56,970 bases of DNA from Thermoflexus hugenholtzii JAD2. GTDB taxonomy: Bacteria; Chloroflexota; UBA11872; UBA12225. Shown here in pieces: positions 16,904-25,594 of the stretch; position 1 is the stretch's first letter; each line of letters starts with the position of its first letter. The stretch is from the NCBI GenBank assembly GCA_945865725.1, contig CAMBEO010000011.1, forward strand, positions 1 through 56,970. The letters are read 5' to 3'. The notes under the pieces are model-generated. The model searched no databases. It had not been told where the DNA came from and was given only the letters and a program-made list of their open reading frames with translations. A program made the translations under genes and the position numbers.

Positions 16904-16923
16904 TTCCGTTGTCGGTGCGGCGT

Positions 16924-17898
16924 TCACGCGGCGCGCACGCGCTTCACGGCGTCGATCACGTCTTCCACGCTGGGGATAAAAGCGTCGCGCAGCGGCTTGG
17001 TCATCGGCAGGGGGAAGTGCGGTGCCCCAATCCGCACCGGGGGGGCCGCGAGGTCGTAGAAGCATGACTCGGCGATGGCGGCGGTGACCTCCGCCCCGAT
17101 ACCGCCGACCTTCCAAGCCTCGTGAGCGACGACCAGCCGCGAGGTCTTGCGAACGGAGGCCGCGACCGTGTCCAGGTCGAGCGGGGCAAGGGTTCGCAGG
17201 TCAATCACCTCGATGTCGATGCCTTCGGGCTCAAGCAACCGGGCCGCTTCCAGTGCCTTGTGGACCATCCATCCGGTCGCGGCGACGGTCACGTCCGATC
17301 CGGGGCGACGAACCGCCGCACGGTCAAGGTCGAACGAACCCACCTCGTCGGGAACGTCCTCGCGCACCCCGTGGTACAGCCACATGTGCTCGAAGAACAA
17401 GACCGGGTTCGGGTCCCGGATCGCCGCGACCATGGCGTCACGCGCGTCGGCGGCGGTCGAAGGCATCAGCACTCGCAATCCCGGCACATGCGCGAACCAC
17501 GCCTCGAAGCACTGCGGGTGCCCTCGGTATGGTCCATCGCCCACCCGGGTACGCAGGACCATCGGGACCGTGAGGGCCCCCGCGGTCATGTAGTGAAGGT
17601 TGGCCGCCTGCAGGACCACCTGGCTCATGCAGGTCGGGAGGAACTCGCCAAAGCTAATCTCGACGATCGGCCGCTTGCCGACCAGTGCCGCGCCGACGGC
17701 GGCACCAACCATCGCGGACTCGGAGATCGGCGTCTCGCGCACGCGGTGCCCGCCGAACTCCTCAATCAGGCCCCGGCTACCGCCCATCGCGCCGCCCATC
17801 TTGCCGACGTCCTGGCCCATCAGGAAGACGTCAGGGTCCCGGCGCATCTCGTGGCGCATGCCCTCGACGAGCCCCTCGACGAAACTCATTCGCGCCAT
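16924..17898 (-). CDS. 2-oxo acid dehydrogenase E1 component, beta subunit
   Basis: The 324-residue protein matches the E1 beta subunit of pyruvate, branched-chain or acetoin dehydrogenase: a DVFLMGQDVGKMGG segment near the N-terminus, the catalytic Glu region PISESAMVGAAVGAAL, GFLP-like EFLPTCMSQVV, and a C-terminal transketolase domain with EVIDLRTLAPLD and VVAHEAWKVGG. It supplies half of the thiamine diphosphate site that decarboxylates a 2-oxo acid. It overlaps the alpha gene by 13 bases and has GGGAGC upstream of the ATG. No E2 or E3 gene follows, so the partner acyltransferase must be elsewhere. The substrate (pyruvate, acetoin or branched-chain) is not resolved. Confidence 0.92.
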   Translation of the reverse strand: MARMSFVEGLVEGMRHEMRRDPDVFLMGQDVGKMGGAMGGSRGLIEEFGGHRVRETPISESAMVGAAVGAALVGKRPIVEISFGEFLPTCMSQVVLQAANLHYMTAGALTVPMVLRTRVGDGPYRGHPQCFEAWFAHVPGLRVLMPSTAADARDAMVAAIRDPNPVLFFEHMWLYHGVREDVPDEVGSFDLDRAAVRRPGSDVTVAATGWMVHKALEAARLLEPEGIDIEVIDLRTLAPLDLDTVAASVRKTSRLVVAHEAWKVGGIGAEVTAAIAESCFYDLAAPPVRIGAPHFPLPMTKPLRDAFIPSVEDVIDAVKRVRAA

Positions 17899-18956
17899 GC
17901 GTCGGCTCCCGCTGGTGGTCCCGTGCGAGGGTCCCTCTGGCGGTCATCGCGACCGGATGCCGCGAGCGCTTCGCTGGCACCGAGGTCCATCGCCCCCGGC
18001 TCGGGTGCCGCTTGCGCCAGGGCGACCGCGCGCGAGACGACATCGCGCGCTTCCTCCCAGATCGATTCGACTCCAGAAGCGTCAATAATCCCCGCGTCAA
18101 CCAGGTCAGCAAGCGCTCTCGGTACGGGATCACGCTGTCGCCAGCGGTCCTCGTCTTCCGGATGCCGATAGCCCCCAGGGTCTGAGGCCCAGTGCCCGCC
18201 CAACCGGTAGGTACGGGCCTCGACCAGGGTCGGACCCCGGCCGTCTCGAGCTCGCGCAACCGCGTCTCGCATCGCCTCGTGGATCGCGAAGACGTCATTG
18301 CCATCAAGCCCGACACCGGGCATGCCGTACGCCGGTGCCCGCGCCGCGACCGACTCGATCGGCAGCACTTGAGAGGAGTGCAGTGAAATGCTGTACTGGT
18401 TGTGCTGGCACACGTACACGATGGGAAGCTTCCAGACGGCCGCGAGGTTGAGCGCCTCGTGGAAGTCACCGCGATTGGTCGTGCCGTCACCAAAGGTGCA
18501 GACGACCACCCGGTCGGAACCCTCGTAATGGAAGCCAAGGGCGCAGCCGGTTGCGACGCCGATGGTGGTGCCAAGGTCACCCGCCACCCAAGGCACGAAC
18601 CCCAGGTCCGCGGGTCCAGTGAAACCAAGGGCACGCCCACGCGCATACCCGGTGGCGCGTCCAATCGACTGCGCGACCAGGCGCGACAGCGACGCCCCGC
18701 GCATGGCGTAGGCGAGGAACGGGCCTCGATAGTGGGGGGCCGCCACGTCGTCCGGGCGTAGCCCGTAGAACGCGCCGGCGATCACGGCCTCCTCGCCCTC
18801 GGCCGGAAACCAGCGCGGGTTCAACTCGCAGCAGGCTCGCTCGAGGACGCGCGAGAGGACCATCGCGCGGACGAGGCCGAGGCGGTCGGCAGGCGATATT
18901 CCGTCGATCGGGGAAGGGGTCCCGAGGAATGCGGTCGGTGTGGAGAGGGAGGCCAT
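17886..18956 (-). CDS. 2-oxo acid dehydrogenase E1 component, alpha subunit
   Basis: The 356-residue E1 alpha subunit binds thiamine diphosphate and Mg through GDGTTNRGDFHEALN (156-170) and the later Asn in QHNQYS (186). PHYRGPFLAYAMRGA supplies the phosphate-binding region, and a phosphorylation-loop-like segment YRLGGHWASDPGGYR follows. Together with the overlapping beta gene it forms the E1 heterotetramer that decarboxylates a 2-oxo acid and passes the acyl group to lipoyl-E2. The last 25 or so residues are polar and probably disordered. A palindromic repeat separates it from the upstream dehydratase gene on the same strand. Confidence 0.92.
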   Translation of the reverse strand: MASLSTPTAFLGTPSPIDGISPADRLGLVRAMVLSRVLERACCELNPRWFPAEGEEAVIAGAFYGLRPDDVAAPHYRGPFLAYAMRGASLSRLVAQSIGRATGYARGRALGFTGPADLGFVPWVAGDLGTTIGVATGCALGFHYEGSDRVVVCTFGDGTTNRGDFHEALNLAAVWKLPIVYVCQHNQYSISLHSSQVLPIESVAARAPAYGMPGVGLDGNDVFAIHEAMRDAVARARDGRGPTLVEARTYRLGGHWASDPGGYRHPEDEDRWRQRDPVPRALADLVDAGIIDASGVESIWEEARDVVSRAVALAQAAPEPGAMDLGASEALAASGRDDRQRDPRTGPPAGADAWRE

Positions 18957-19025
18957 CGCGGCCGATGGTAGCTTTGGACCCCGGCGCCGTCCACTCGCCA
19001 GCGGGCGGCGATCCCGCCTAACCCC

Positions 19026-19060
19026 CCCTTCCCCCCTCCCGGCGGGGAAGGGGGGAAGGG
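19026..19060. repeat. perfect 11-bp inverted repeat
   Basis: Arms CCCTTCCCCCC (19026-19036) and GGGGGGAAGGG (19050-19060) flank a 13-base loop just after the dehydratase stop codon and before the E1 alpha start on the minus strand. It may be a terminator-like structure or another interspersed repeat family. It differs in sequence from the 44-base family. Confidence 0.55.
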
Positions 19061-19064
19061 AGCG

Positions 19065-20240
19065 CTACCTCCGCGGCGGGTGCGCCCGTACCGCCTCCTC
19101 ATTGATCTCGGTGCCCCAGCCCGGGCCGGTCGGCACGTGCAGGTACCCGTCCCGAACGTCAGGCACGACGGTGACCAGGTCGTCCTGCCACGGCACCATG
19201 TCCGGATCAATCTCCATGATTCTCAGGTTGGGGGCGACGGCCGCGAAGTGCGCCGACTGCATCGTCGCGAGGTGGCCGTAGAAGTTGTGCGGCGCGACGT
19301 TCACCTCGTACGCGTCGGCCATCGCGGCGATCTTCAGCGATTCCGCGACGCCATTCCACGGGGTGTCGATGATCGCGACGTCCATCGACTGGTTCTCGAA
19401 GAACGGCCGGTAGTCCTTCCTCCCGAACAGGCACTCGCACGAGGCAACCGGCATGCAGACTTGGCTGCGGATGTAGTGCAGCGCCTTCGCGTCGCGCGAA
19501 TCGATCTCGAGCCAGAAGAGGTTGTACGGTTCCATCGCCCGGGCCATCTGGATGTAGCCTTCGGTCTTGTAATTGAAGTTGAGGTCGACCATGATCTCGA
19601 CCGTGGGACCGACGGCCTGCCGGAACGCCGCGAGCTGGTCCTTGATCGCCTCGACGGCGTAGCGCTCGGGGTTCAGTTCCGGGAAGCTTTCCCCGCGCGC
19701 GAATCCTGGACTGTGTCCGCGCGGATGCTCGTCGCCAAGCAACAGGACGTTGGTCTTCAGGGCGGTATAGCCTCTCGCAACGACCTCCTTGCCGCACGTC
19801 AGGATGTCATCCAAGGTCCGCACTGGAGGAATCAACATCGACTCCCAATGGGAGACGCGGTACGACGCGCAGTGTGACCAATAGAGGCGGATCCGATCGC
19901 GGACCGGGCCACCAAGCATCTCGTAGACGGGGATGCCCAGGGCCTTCGCCTTCAGGTCCAGGAGGGCGTTCTCGATAGCCCCGATCGCCTGCTGGACCGC
20001 CCCGCCGGATGCCTGCCTCCGCACCGCGTACAGGAGCGCGACGTGGGCTTCGACGGCGCGCGGATCCTTCCCGACGAGGAGCGGCGCGAGGTTGTCGATC
20101 AATGCCGACACGCCAAGACCCCCAAACGACTCGTTGAACTCGCTCCAACCGACGAGCCCCTCGTCCGTGCTGATCTTGAGGAAGTCGAGGGTCCTCCAAC
20201 CCCCGTCCGCGCGCAGCCGCTCGATCTTGGTGATTCGCAT
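19065..20240 (-). CDS. enolase-superfamily sugar acid dehydratase (mandelate racemase/muconate lactonizing type)
   Basis: The 391-residue protein has the N-terminal capping domain and C-terminal barrel of this superfamily. Metal ligands fit D219 (VDLNFN), E245 (WLEIDS) and E269 (SCECLFG). A His-Asp pair is suggested by D292 (IIDTPWNG) and H318 (APHNFYGHLA). The usual KxK motif on strand 2 is ALKTN, so only one Lys remains, as in several sugar acid dehydratases. Such enzymes abstract the alpha proton of an aldonate or aldarate and eliminate water to a 2-keto-3-deoxy acid, which would suit the KDPG-type aldolase at 5.6 kb. It starts close to a divergent kinase gene. Confidence 0.9.
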   Translation of the reverse strand: MRITKIERLRADGGWRTLDFLKISTDEGLVGWSEFNESFGGLGVSALIDNLAPLLVGKDPRAVEAHVALLYAVRRQASGGAVQQAIGAIENALLDLKAKALGIPVYEMLGGPVRDRIRLYWSHCASYRVSHWESMLIPPVRTLDDILTCGKEVVARGYTALKTNVLLLGDEHPRGHSPGFARGESFPELNPERYAVEAIKDQLAAFRQAVGPTVEIMVDLNFNYKTEGYIQMARAMEPYNLFWLEIDSRDAKALHYIRSQVCMPVASCECLFGRKDYRPFFENQSMDVAIIDTPWNGVAESLKIAAMADAYEVNVAPHNFYGHLATMQSAHFAAVAPNLRIMEIDPDMVPWQDDLVTVVPDVRDGYLHVPTGPGWGTEINEEAVRAHPPRR

Positions 20241-20312
20241 CGTGCCTCCCAGGCGGCCCGTGGGCGCCGCGGCGAGAGGGTACCGACGCGCAGGTCGGGG
20301 TACGCTGGACGT

Positions 20313-21281
20313 GTGCCAGCGTTGACGATTCCCGGCGACACGGCCTTCCGACGGCGGATGTCGGGCGCGTTCGGGGACCGCGGCGAGCGCTGGTTGACGG
20401 AACTCCCGGAAATCATCGACGCGTGCGTCGCTCGATGGGACCTGCGCCTCGGCGACCCGTACCCGGACCCGAGCTACCAGATCGTTTACCGTGCGACGGG
20501 ACCGTCAGGCGACCTGCTCGCGCTGAAGCTTGGAGTTCCCCGGGGCGAACTTCGCGACGAGGCGTTCGCTCTGCGGTCGTGGGGCGGACGTGGCGCCGTG
20601 CGGCTCGTCGCGGATGACCCCGCCGCGGGCGCGCTCCTGCTGGAACGCCTTGAACCCGGGACGCAACTCGCGGATGTCGCCGTCGTGGATGATGACGAGG
20701 CAACCAAGGCTGGCGCCGCCGTGTTTCGGCGGATTGCCGAGGCGGGCTTCCGGGATGATTGGGAAGAGGCGAAACTCGCCGTGCCGCCGGTACAGACCCT
20801 GGCCGACTGGGGCCTTGACCTGGACAGACACCTCATGGAGCATGGCGACGATGGACCGCTGCCGAGGGGGATCGTGCAATCGGCGGCGACCGCTTACTCG
20901 AGCCTGCACGCGTCCACCGATAGGAAGGCGCTCCTGCACGGGGACTTGCATCATCACAACATCCTCCTCGCAGCGGGTCGCGAGGAGGCGTGGGTCGCGA
21001 TCGACCCGAAGGGAATCATTGGTGACCCCGCGTTCGAAGTCGGTGCCTTCTTGAGGAACCCGGGCGCCGCGTTCGGGCCGGGAACCGACGGCGCCGCCCG
21101 GACCCGACGCCGGATTGACCTCATCGTCGACGAGACCGGTCTCGACCGCATGCGACTGGTGGACTGGGCGTGGGCCGGGTCGGTCCTGTCGGCGGTCTGG
21201 TGCGTCTCGGAAGAGGGACGCGAAGGAAGCTCATGGTCCTGGCCGATCCAGGTCGCGGACTGGATCCTGGCGGCAAGGTAG
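20313..21281 (+). CDS. aminoglycoside/streptomycin 6-kinase-family small-molecule phosphotransferase
   Basis: The 322-residue protein kinase-like phosphotransferase has the ATP-binding N-lobe (LLALKLGVP, with Glu in ELRDEAF), the LLLERLEPG hinge, the catalytic loop HGDLHHHNILL and the Mg-binding IDPKG motif, the arrangement of the APH(6)/hydroxyurea phosphotransferase family. Members phosphorylate aminoglycosides or unknown hydroxylated metabolites. Chromosomal copies outside producers often have no proven resistance role, so resistance is not assumed. The GTG at 20313 gives the expected VPALTIP-type N-terminus; earlier in-frame codons lie over the divergent dehydratase gene. An ATG at 20358 is the alternative start. 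Confidence 0.85.
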   Translation: MPALTIPGDTAFRRRMSGAFGDRGERWLTELPEIIDACVARWDLRLGDPYPDPSYQIVYRATGPSGDLLALKLGVPRGELRDEAFALRSWGGRGAVRLVADDPAAGALLLERLEPGTQLADVAVVDDDEATKAGAAVFRRIAEAGFRDDWEEAKLAVPPVQTLADWGLDLDRHLMEHGDDGPLPRGIVQSAATAYSSLHASTDRKALLHGDLHHHNILLAAGREEAWVAIDPKGIIGDPAFEVGAFLRNPGAAFGPGTDGAARTRRRIDLIVDETGLDRMRLVDWAWAGSVLSAVWCVSEEGREGSSWSWPIQVADWILAAR

Positions 21282-21319
21282 CGCCGCGAACACGCAACCC
21301 TTCACGGGGAGCCATGCGG

Positions 21320-21883
21320 ATGGACGAGACATTGAACGCGACGACGCGACCACCCTCCATTCCCGAACCCAACGACCTAGGTTCCACGGTCTGGGTGTAC
21401 GTGGAAACCCCGCAAGGCAGCCGCAACAAGTACGAGTACGACGCGGGCTTGGGCCGGCTAAAGCTCGACCGGACGCTGCACTCCGCGGTCCATTACCCCG
21501 CTGACTACGGGTTCATCCCCGAGACGCACGCACCGGACGGCGACCACCTGGACGCGCTTGTCATTGTCCAGCAGGCGACCTTCCCGGGGTGCTACGTGCG
21601 GGGCCGCGTGATCGGCTTTCTCGAGATGAGCGACGAGAAGGGCGAGGACCAGAAGGTGTTGACCGTCGCCGCGGAGGACCCGCGATTTGAGGGGATCCGG
21701 TCACTTGGTGACCTCGCCCCCCACTGGCTCCGTGAGATCGAGGTGTTCTTCTCGACCTACAAGATGCTCGAGGACAAGTCCGTTGAGGTGGGAGGGTGGC
21801 AAGGGAAGGAAGCCGCCCTCACGCTCATCAACGACTGCCGGATGGCCTACCTTCGGGACGGCCACCGCATGCCGCAACTCTAG
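21320..21883 (+). CDS. ppa: inorganic pyrophosphatase (family I)
   Basis: The 187-residue soluble pyrophosphatase hydrolyses PPi made by biosynthesis. It shows the metal-binding signature DGDHLDALV, KYEYD near the N-terminus, the YPADYGFIPET block and KMLEDKSVEVGGW near the C-terminus. All core acidic residues are present; His in DGDHLD replaces the more common Pro or Asn. GGGGAG lies eight bases before the ATG at 21320; an ATG six bases upstream is too close to that site. It starts 38 bases after the kinase gene, so cotranscription is likely. Confidence 0.94.
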   Translation: MDETLNATTRPPSIPEPNDLGSTVWVYVETPQGSRNKYEYDAGLGRLKLDRTLHSAVHYPADYGFIPETHAPDGDHLDALVIVQQATFPGCYVRGRVIGFLEMSDEKGEDQKVLTVAAEDPRFEGIRSLGDLAPHWLREIEVFFSTYKMLEDKSVEVGGWQGKEAALTLINDCRMAYLRDGHRMPQL

Positions 21884-21922
21884 CCCCGCGTCGCGTTGGA
21901 CCAAGCGCCATAGCGCCGGACG

Positions 21923-22066
21923 CTAGAAGTGGAGGAACGGCGTGTTTGGCAGGACCGGGTGCCCCCCGGCCGCCGCCCAGATCATCACGGTACAGAGGAC
22001 GGCGGCGAGCAGCACGACTATGGCGATTGCCCCGCCCATCGGGCTTGAATGCGGTCGGACCTGCAT
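21923..22066 (-). CDS. small single-pass membrane protein
   Basis: This 47-residue reading frame has a GGAG ten bases before its ATG and encodes a short polar N-terminus, one strong membrane helix (about residues 11-33, GGAIAIVVLLAAVLCTVMIWAAA) and a short polar tail ending PFLHF. It lies just downstream of tRNA-Ala on the same strand and converges with the pyrophosphatase gene. I recognise no family. The ribosome site and clean hydrophobic profile argue for a real gene, but the short length limits certainty. Confidence 0.55.
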   Translation of the reverse strand: MQVRPHSSPMGGAIAIVVLLAAVLCTVMIWAAAGGHPVLPNTPFLHF

Positions 22067-22116
22067 CAGGCGTGATCTCCGCGCTCGTTCGATGCACCAT
22101 GGCGGTGCAGGGCGGG

Positions 22117-22189
22117 TGGACCACCGGGGACTCGAACCCCGCACCTCCACAATGCCATTGTGGCGCTCTCCCAGATGAGCTAGTGGCCC
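22117..22189 (-). tRNA. tRNA-Ala (GGC)
   Basis: Minus-strand cloverleaf: acceptor GGGCCAC/GTGGTCC with discriminator A, D-arm GCTC/GAGC, anticodon stem CCACA/TGTGG with loop ATGGCAT (anticodon GGC), and T-arm GCGGGG/CCCCG with TTCGAGT. CCA is not encoded. Confidence 0.97.
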
Positions 22190-22593
22190 TGGGACTCCCG
22201 GCGACGCCGGCGCAGGACATCCTACCACGATGGGATGGCGTCCCATGGGAAGGGCCAACGCGACGGGCGACGCCCACCTTCCATGGGTTGTCGCGTGGGA
22301 GAAGGCGGGGCTTCCAGTGCGTCGTGCGTAGTTGGGCGCAGGGTTCGCGGCGTCCCGCGCAAGATCGGGAGGGGATCCGCTTGACACCAGCGGAAAGGAC
22401 GGCTTCCGATCCAAGGCCAGCAGCGGTGGACGCGCACGAGCGTCCCGTGCGCGAAATGGTTCCGATTATCCGTCTAACCGGAACCACAGCGTCCTGCCCC
22501 GTACCAACCCGCCAACCGGCGTCCACGCGCAACCGCGCGTCCTCCCACGACGATCACGCCCGTGGGCGTTGCCGGCGTCCCCGGTCGACCGGA
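22190..22593. other. intergenic region with a small inverted repeat
   Basis: This 404-base gap lies between tRNA-Ala and the stop of the MlrC-aminotransferase gene, both minus strand. It contains GGTTCCG (22458-22464) and CGGAACC (22479-22485) around a 14-base loop, which could be a weak terminator for the upstream gene. The long frames here have no recognisable protein. Confidence 0.5.
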
Positions 22594-25527
22594 CTACCTG
22601 CCCGCGGCGATCACGCGCGCCGCGTCGAACGTGGCGTCCACGATCCGTCGGATGTCCTCGTCGTCGTGCGCCGACGAGATCCCGTGGTGCCACACCGGCG
22701 TCGTGTAGACGCCCCGGCCCCCCATTTCACGGCACCACGCGCGTTGCACCTCGCGGTCGTAGCCTGCCGCTTGCCGGTACGACGTGACCTCCTGTTCCGG
22801 GTCGAGGCCGAAGTACATGGCGAAGCGGGCGCCGTGACCTTGGACCCTGACCGGTAGGCCCGCTGAACCGAATGCGTCGCGGAGACCGGCATAGAGGCGA
22901 TCACACCGCGAGAGGAGTTCCGGATAGAAGGCAGGATCGCCAGCGATGTCAAGGAACGCGTGCGCACCTGCGACCGGGATCGGATGGGCGTTGTACGTCC
23001 CCGTATGGACTGCCCGACCGACCGGCGTGAGGTGGTCCATCAACTCGGCACGTCCTCCGAAGGCCGACAGGGGCACGCCGCCCCCGAGCGCCTTCCCGAC
23101 CGTCGCCAGGTCTGGCGTCACGCCGAGGTGGCCGTGGGCGCCCCCAAGGCCGGTGCGAAATCCCGAGAGGATTTCGTCGAAGACCAGCACGATGCCCCGC
23201 CGGCGCGTTTCGTCACGTACGCCCTCCAGGAAGCCTGGCGCGGGCAGGACGCATCCGGCGTCGAAGTTCACCGGCTCGAGGATCACGGCGGCGACGTCGC
23301 TCCCCACGGCGTCCATCGCATGCCGGAACGCAACGAGGTCATTGAATGGCAGGACGATGACCTCCCCGGCCGCGCCGGGGGGCAGGCCGTCAGTCTCGGG
23401 CACCGCGATCGGGGCGTGCGGCGGGCCGCTGACCTGAGGGTCCCGCGACGGCCACATCGAGAACGCAAGGATGTCGTTGTAGCCGTGGAAGTGGCCCTCA
23501 AACTTGATGACCCGCGTGCGTCCCGTCGCGGCGCGTGCGAGCCGCGTCGCGTAGAACGTCGCTTCCGTGCCCGACGTGGTGAATCTGACCCGCTCAAATG
23601 CCGGAATCACCGCGCACAGGCGCTCGGCAAGGGAGACCTGCGTCGGGCCGTCATACGCGCACGCGGCGCCCAGGGTCAGCGCTCGGTTGATGGCGTCACG
23701 GACGTGGGGGTGGCCATGGCCGACAAGGGCGGCGCCATTTGAGGTGACCAAGTCGATCATCGCGCGGCCAGCGACATCGGTCACCGTCGCGCCACATGCC
23801 CCGGCGACGTACATCGGGTGACCGAGGGCGGGGTTGGTGCGTGCCCCGGCGGTGACGCCACCGGGGAGGACGGACAGGGCGCGGGCATGAAGCGCCTCGT
23901 GTCCCCGCGCCGGAGTCGCTGGTTCCCCGTCCGACGCGTCGTCCCACGGCCAGAGGGGACGGGGCAGGTGCTGGTACGGCAGGGACTTGAGGTTTGGCGT
24001 GGCCGCGCCGGGGGCATCGACGTACACCCACCCGCGGGCGATGTCGCGGTACGTCCAGCGGAAGTTGGTCGCGGACTTGACCACGACCGCCACCGCTTCC
24101 GACGGTTCCAACCCGGCGGCGCGATAGATCGCGGGGTCAAAACACGGGGCGGGATTGGACATGACCAGGACGGTCAGCCCGGGGGTGCTGTCGGTCCCGT
24201 CATCACCTTCGATGACGGCAGCGACGCCTATGTCGGCCGTGAGGCCATCGCCGACCCCGGCCGCAAAGGTGACTTGCGTGGACTGGAGCCGCCGAGCGCG
24301 ACCCGCGAAACGTACGGGTGCGAACCGTGCGGCGTCGAGGGAACCTCCGAGGGTGACCGTCACGCGCTCGCCGTCCGCGCTTGACGCCGCGCGCGCGGCA
24401 ACGGCGTCAACGACCGTCACGAGGACCGTGCCGGGCAGTCGACCGCGAGCGAGGCAGGCGCGAATGAGGACCGGCGAGTCGCCGCACGCTCCCGCGGACG
24501 GGCTGTCGGCCGAGTCGACCAGGAGGACGGGTCCGCGGGATGCAGTCGCGTGGGCGTTCGCGATCACGTCCGGGTGACCGGGCGCCAGGGCGGCCTCGAC
24601 CGCTTCCGGCGGGGTGACGAGCGGCACGCGAATCGCCTCGCGCGCGTCCCAAAGGGCGCGGGCCGCCCGGTCCAGTCGCCCCGATGCTTCGGCGGCGTCC
24701 TCGCGCGCGATCGCCCGGTCGATCACCGCGACAACCGTGCATCCGATCTCGGCGACGTCCAGCCATGGTTGGACGACAAACGTGGACGTCGAGAGGACGC
24801 CGGGGACGGCACCGATCTCTGCCTCCAGGCGCTTAACCACCGCGACCGGACCGCCCGACGTCTGGCTGTTTTCGGGAGGCACGACCATCGGCACGCGTCG
24901 ATACGAGACGCGCGATCGCGTCTTCGAGGTGACGAGGTGGTTGACGAGCCGCGCGGCCCTCGCCCCCGTATCGCGCATGTCGACGTGCGGGTACGTGGCG
25001 TAGCCCACAAGCCCGTCAGCCGCGCGTGCCATCCGTTCCGTCACGTTGGCATGCAGGTCGAGCGTCGCGACGATGGGAACGCCACCGCCGACGCGTTCGC
25101 GCACCGCAGCCAGGACGCGACCGTCTAGGTCGTCGTCATCCTCGCCGACCCACGAGCCATGCAGGGCCAGCAGGACCGCGTCAATCGGTCCAGTCCGGAG
25201 CGCCTCGCCAAGGCCCGCGAGCAACTGGCTGACCAACGCGTCCCGGTCGTCGATGCGCATCGGCCCCCCGGTAGATGCCCAGGCAACGATGGTCGGCACG
25301 AGGTCGATGCCAACCTCGTCAGCGACGTCGATGAAGCCGCCGACCTCCGCGCCCGTGCCCCGCATGGCCTCGAGGCCATCGGTTCCGGTAGCCATGAAGC
25401 CTGCCCGGAAGTGCTCGATCCCCGACGGGGTCGGGCAGAACGAGTTCGATTCCTGCACGATGGCGCCGACGACGACGCGGTGGCGACAGGTCGCGTCGCG
25501 TTCGACTAGGGCATGGGTTGGTGGCAC
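22594..25527 (-). CDS. MlrC-type (M81) metallohydrolase fused to class III (GSAM-like) aminotransferase
   Basis: A single 977-codon frame joins two enzymes. Residues about 17-520 match MlrC, the metallopeptidase that opens linear microcystin peptides: ESNSF (26-30), ALHGSW (121-126), TLDLHANVT (155-163), TYPHVDMRDTG (178-188) and DSADSPSAGACGD (338-350) carry the predicted metal ligands. A short Pro/acidic linker (about 522-543) leads to a complete fold-type I aminotransferase (546-977) like glutamate-1-semialdehyde aminomutase or beta-amino acid aminotransferases: SGTEA (652-656), FHGYND, DEILSGFR (784-791) and PLP Lys812 in VGKALGGG. The GTG start has GAGGAG seven bases upstream. It follows an APC permease gene by 67 bases. 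Both halves look active; the combined reaction is unknown. Confidence 0.92.
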   Translation of the reverse strand: MPPTHALVERDATCRHRVVVGAIVQESNSFCPTPSGIEHFRAGFMATGTDGLEAMRGTGAEVGGFIDVADEVGIDLVPTIVAWASTGGPMRIDDRDALVSQLLAGLGEALRTGPIDAVLLALHGSWVGEDDDDLDGRVLAAVRERVGGGVPIVATLDLHANVTERMARAADGLVGYATYPHVDMRDTGARAARLVNHLVTSKTRSRVSYRRVPMVVPPENSQTSGGPVAVVKRLEAEIGAVPGVLSTSTFVVQPWLDVAEIGCTVVAVIDRAIAREDAAEASGRLDRAARALWDAREAIRVPLVTPPEAVEAALAPGHPDVIANAHATASRGPVLLVDSADSPSAGACGDSPVLIRACLARGRLPGTVLVTVVDAVAARAASSADGERVTVTLGGSLDAARFAPVRFAGRARRLQSTQVTFAAGVGDGLTADIGVAAVIEGDDGTDSTPGLTVLVMSNPAPCFDPAIYRAAGLEPSEAVAVVVKSATNFRWTYRDIARGWVYVDAPGAATPNLKSLPYQHLPRPLWPWDDASDGEPATPARGHEALHARALSVLPGGVTAGARTNPALGHPMYVAGACGATVTDVAGRAMIDLVTSNGAALVGHGHPHVRDAINRALTLGAACAYDGPTQVSLAERLCAVIPAFERVRFTTSGTEATFYATRLARAATGRTRVIKFEGHFHGYNDILAFSMWPSRDPQVSGPPHAPIAVPETDGLPPGAAGEVIVLPFNDLVAFRHAMDAVGSDVAAVILEPVNFDAGCVLPAPGFLEGVRDETRRRGIVLVFDEILSGFRTGLGGAHGHLGVTPDLATVGKALGGGVPLSAFGGRAELMDHLTPVGRAVHTGTYNAHPIPVAGAHAFLDIAGDPAFYPELLSRCDRLYAGLRDAFGSAGLPVRVQGHGARFAMYFGLDPEQEVTSYRQAAGYDREVQRAWCREMGGRGVYTTPVWHHGISSAHDDEDIRRIVDATFDAARVIAAGR

Positions 25528-25594
25528 GCTTGGCTCCTCGACACCCGCGCCGCTGGCCGCGGTCCGGGTGCCGAGGATATCCGCGTGGCCGGCG

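Noticed and set aside
20313-21281. Kinase-like gene as an antibiotic resistance determinant
   Set aside because: The family match alone does not show resistance; a house-keeping substrate is as likely.
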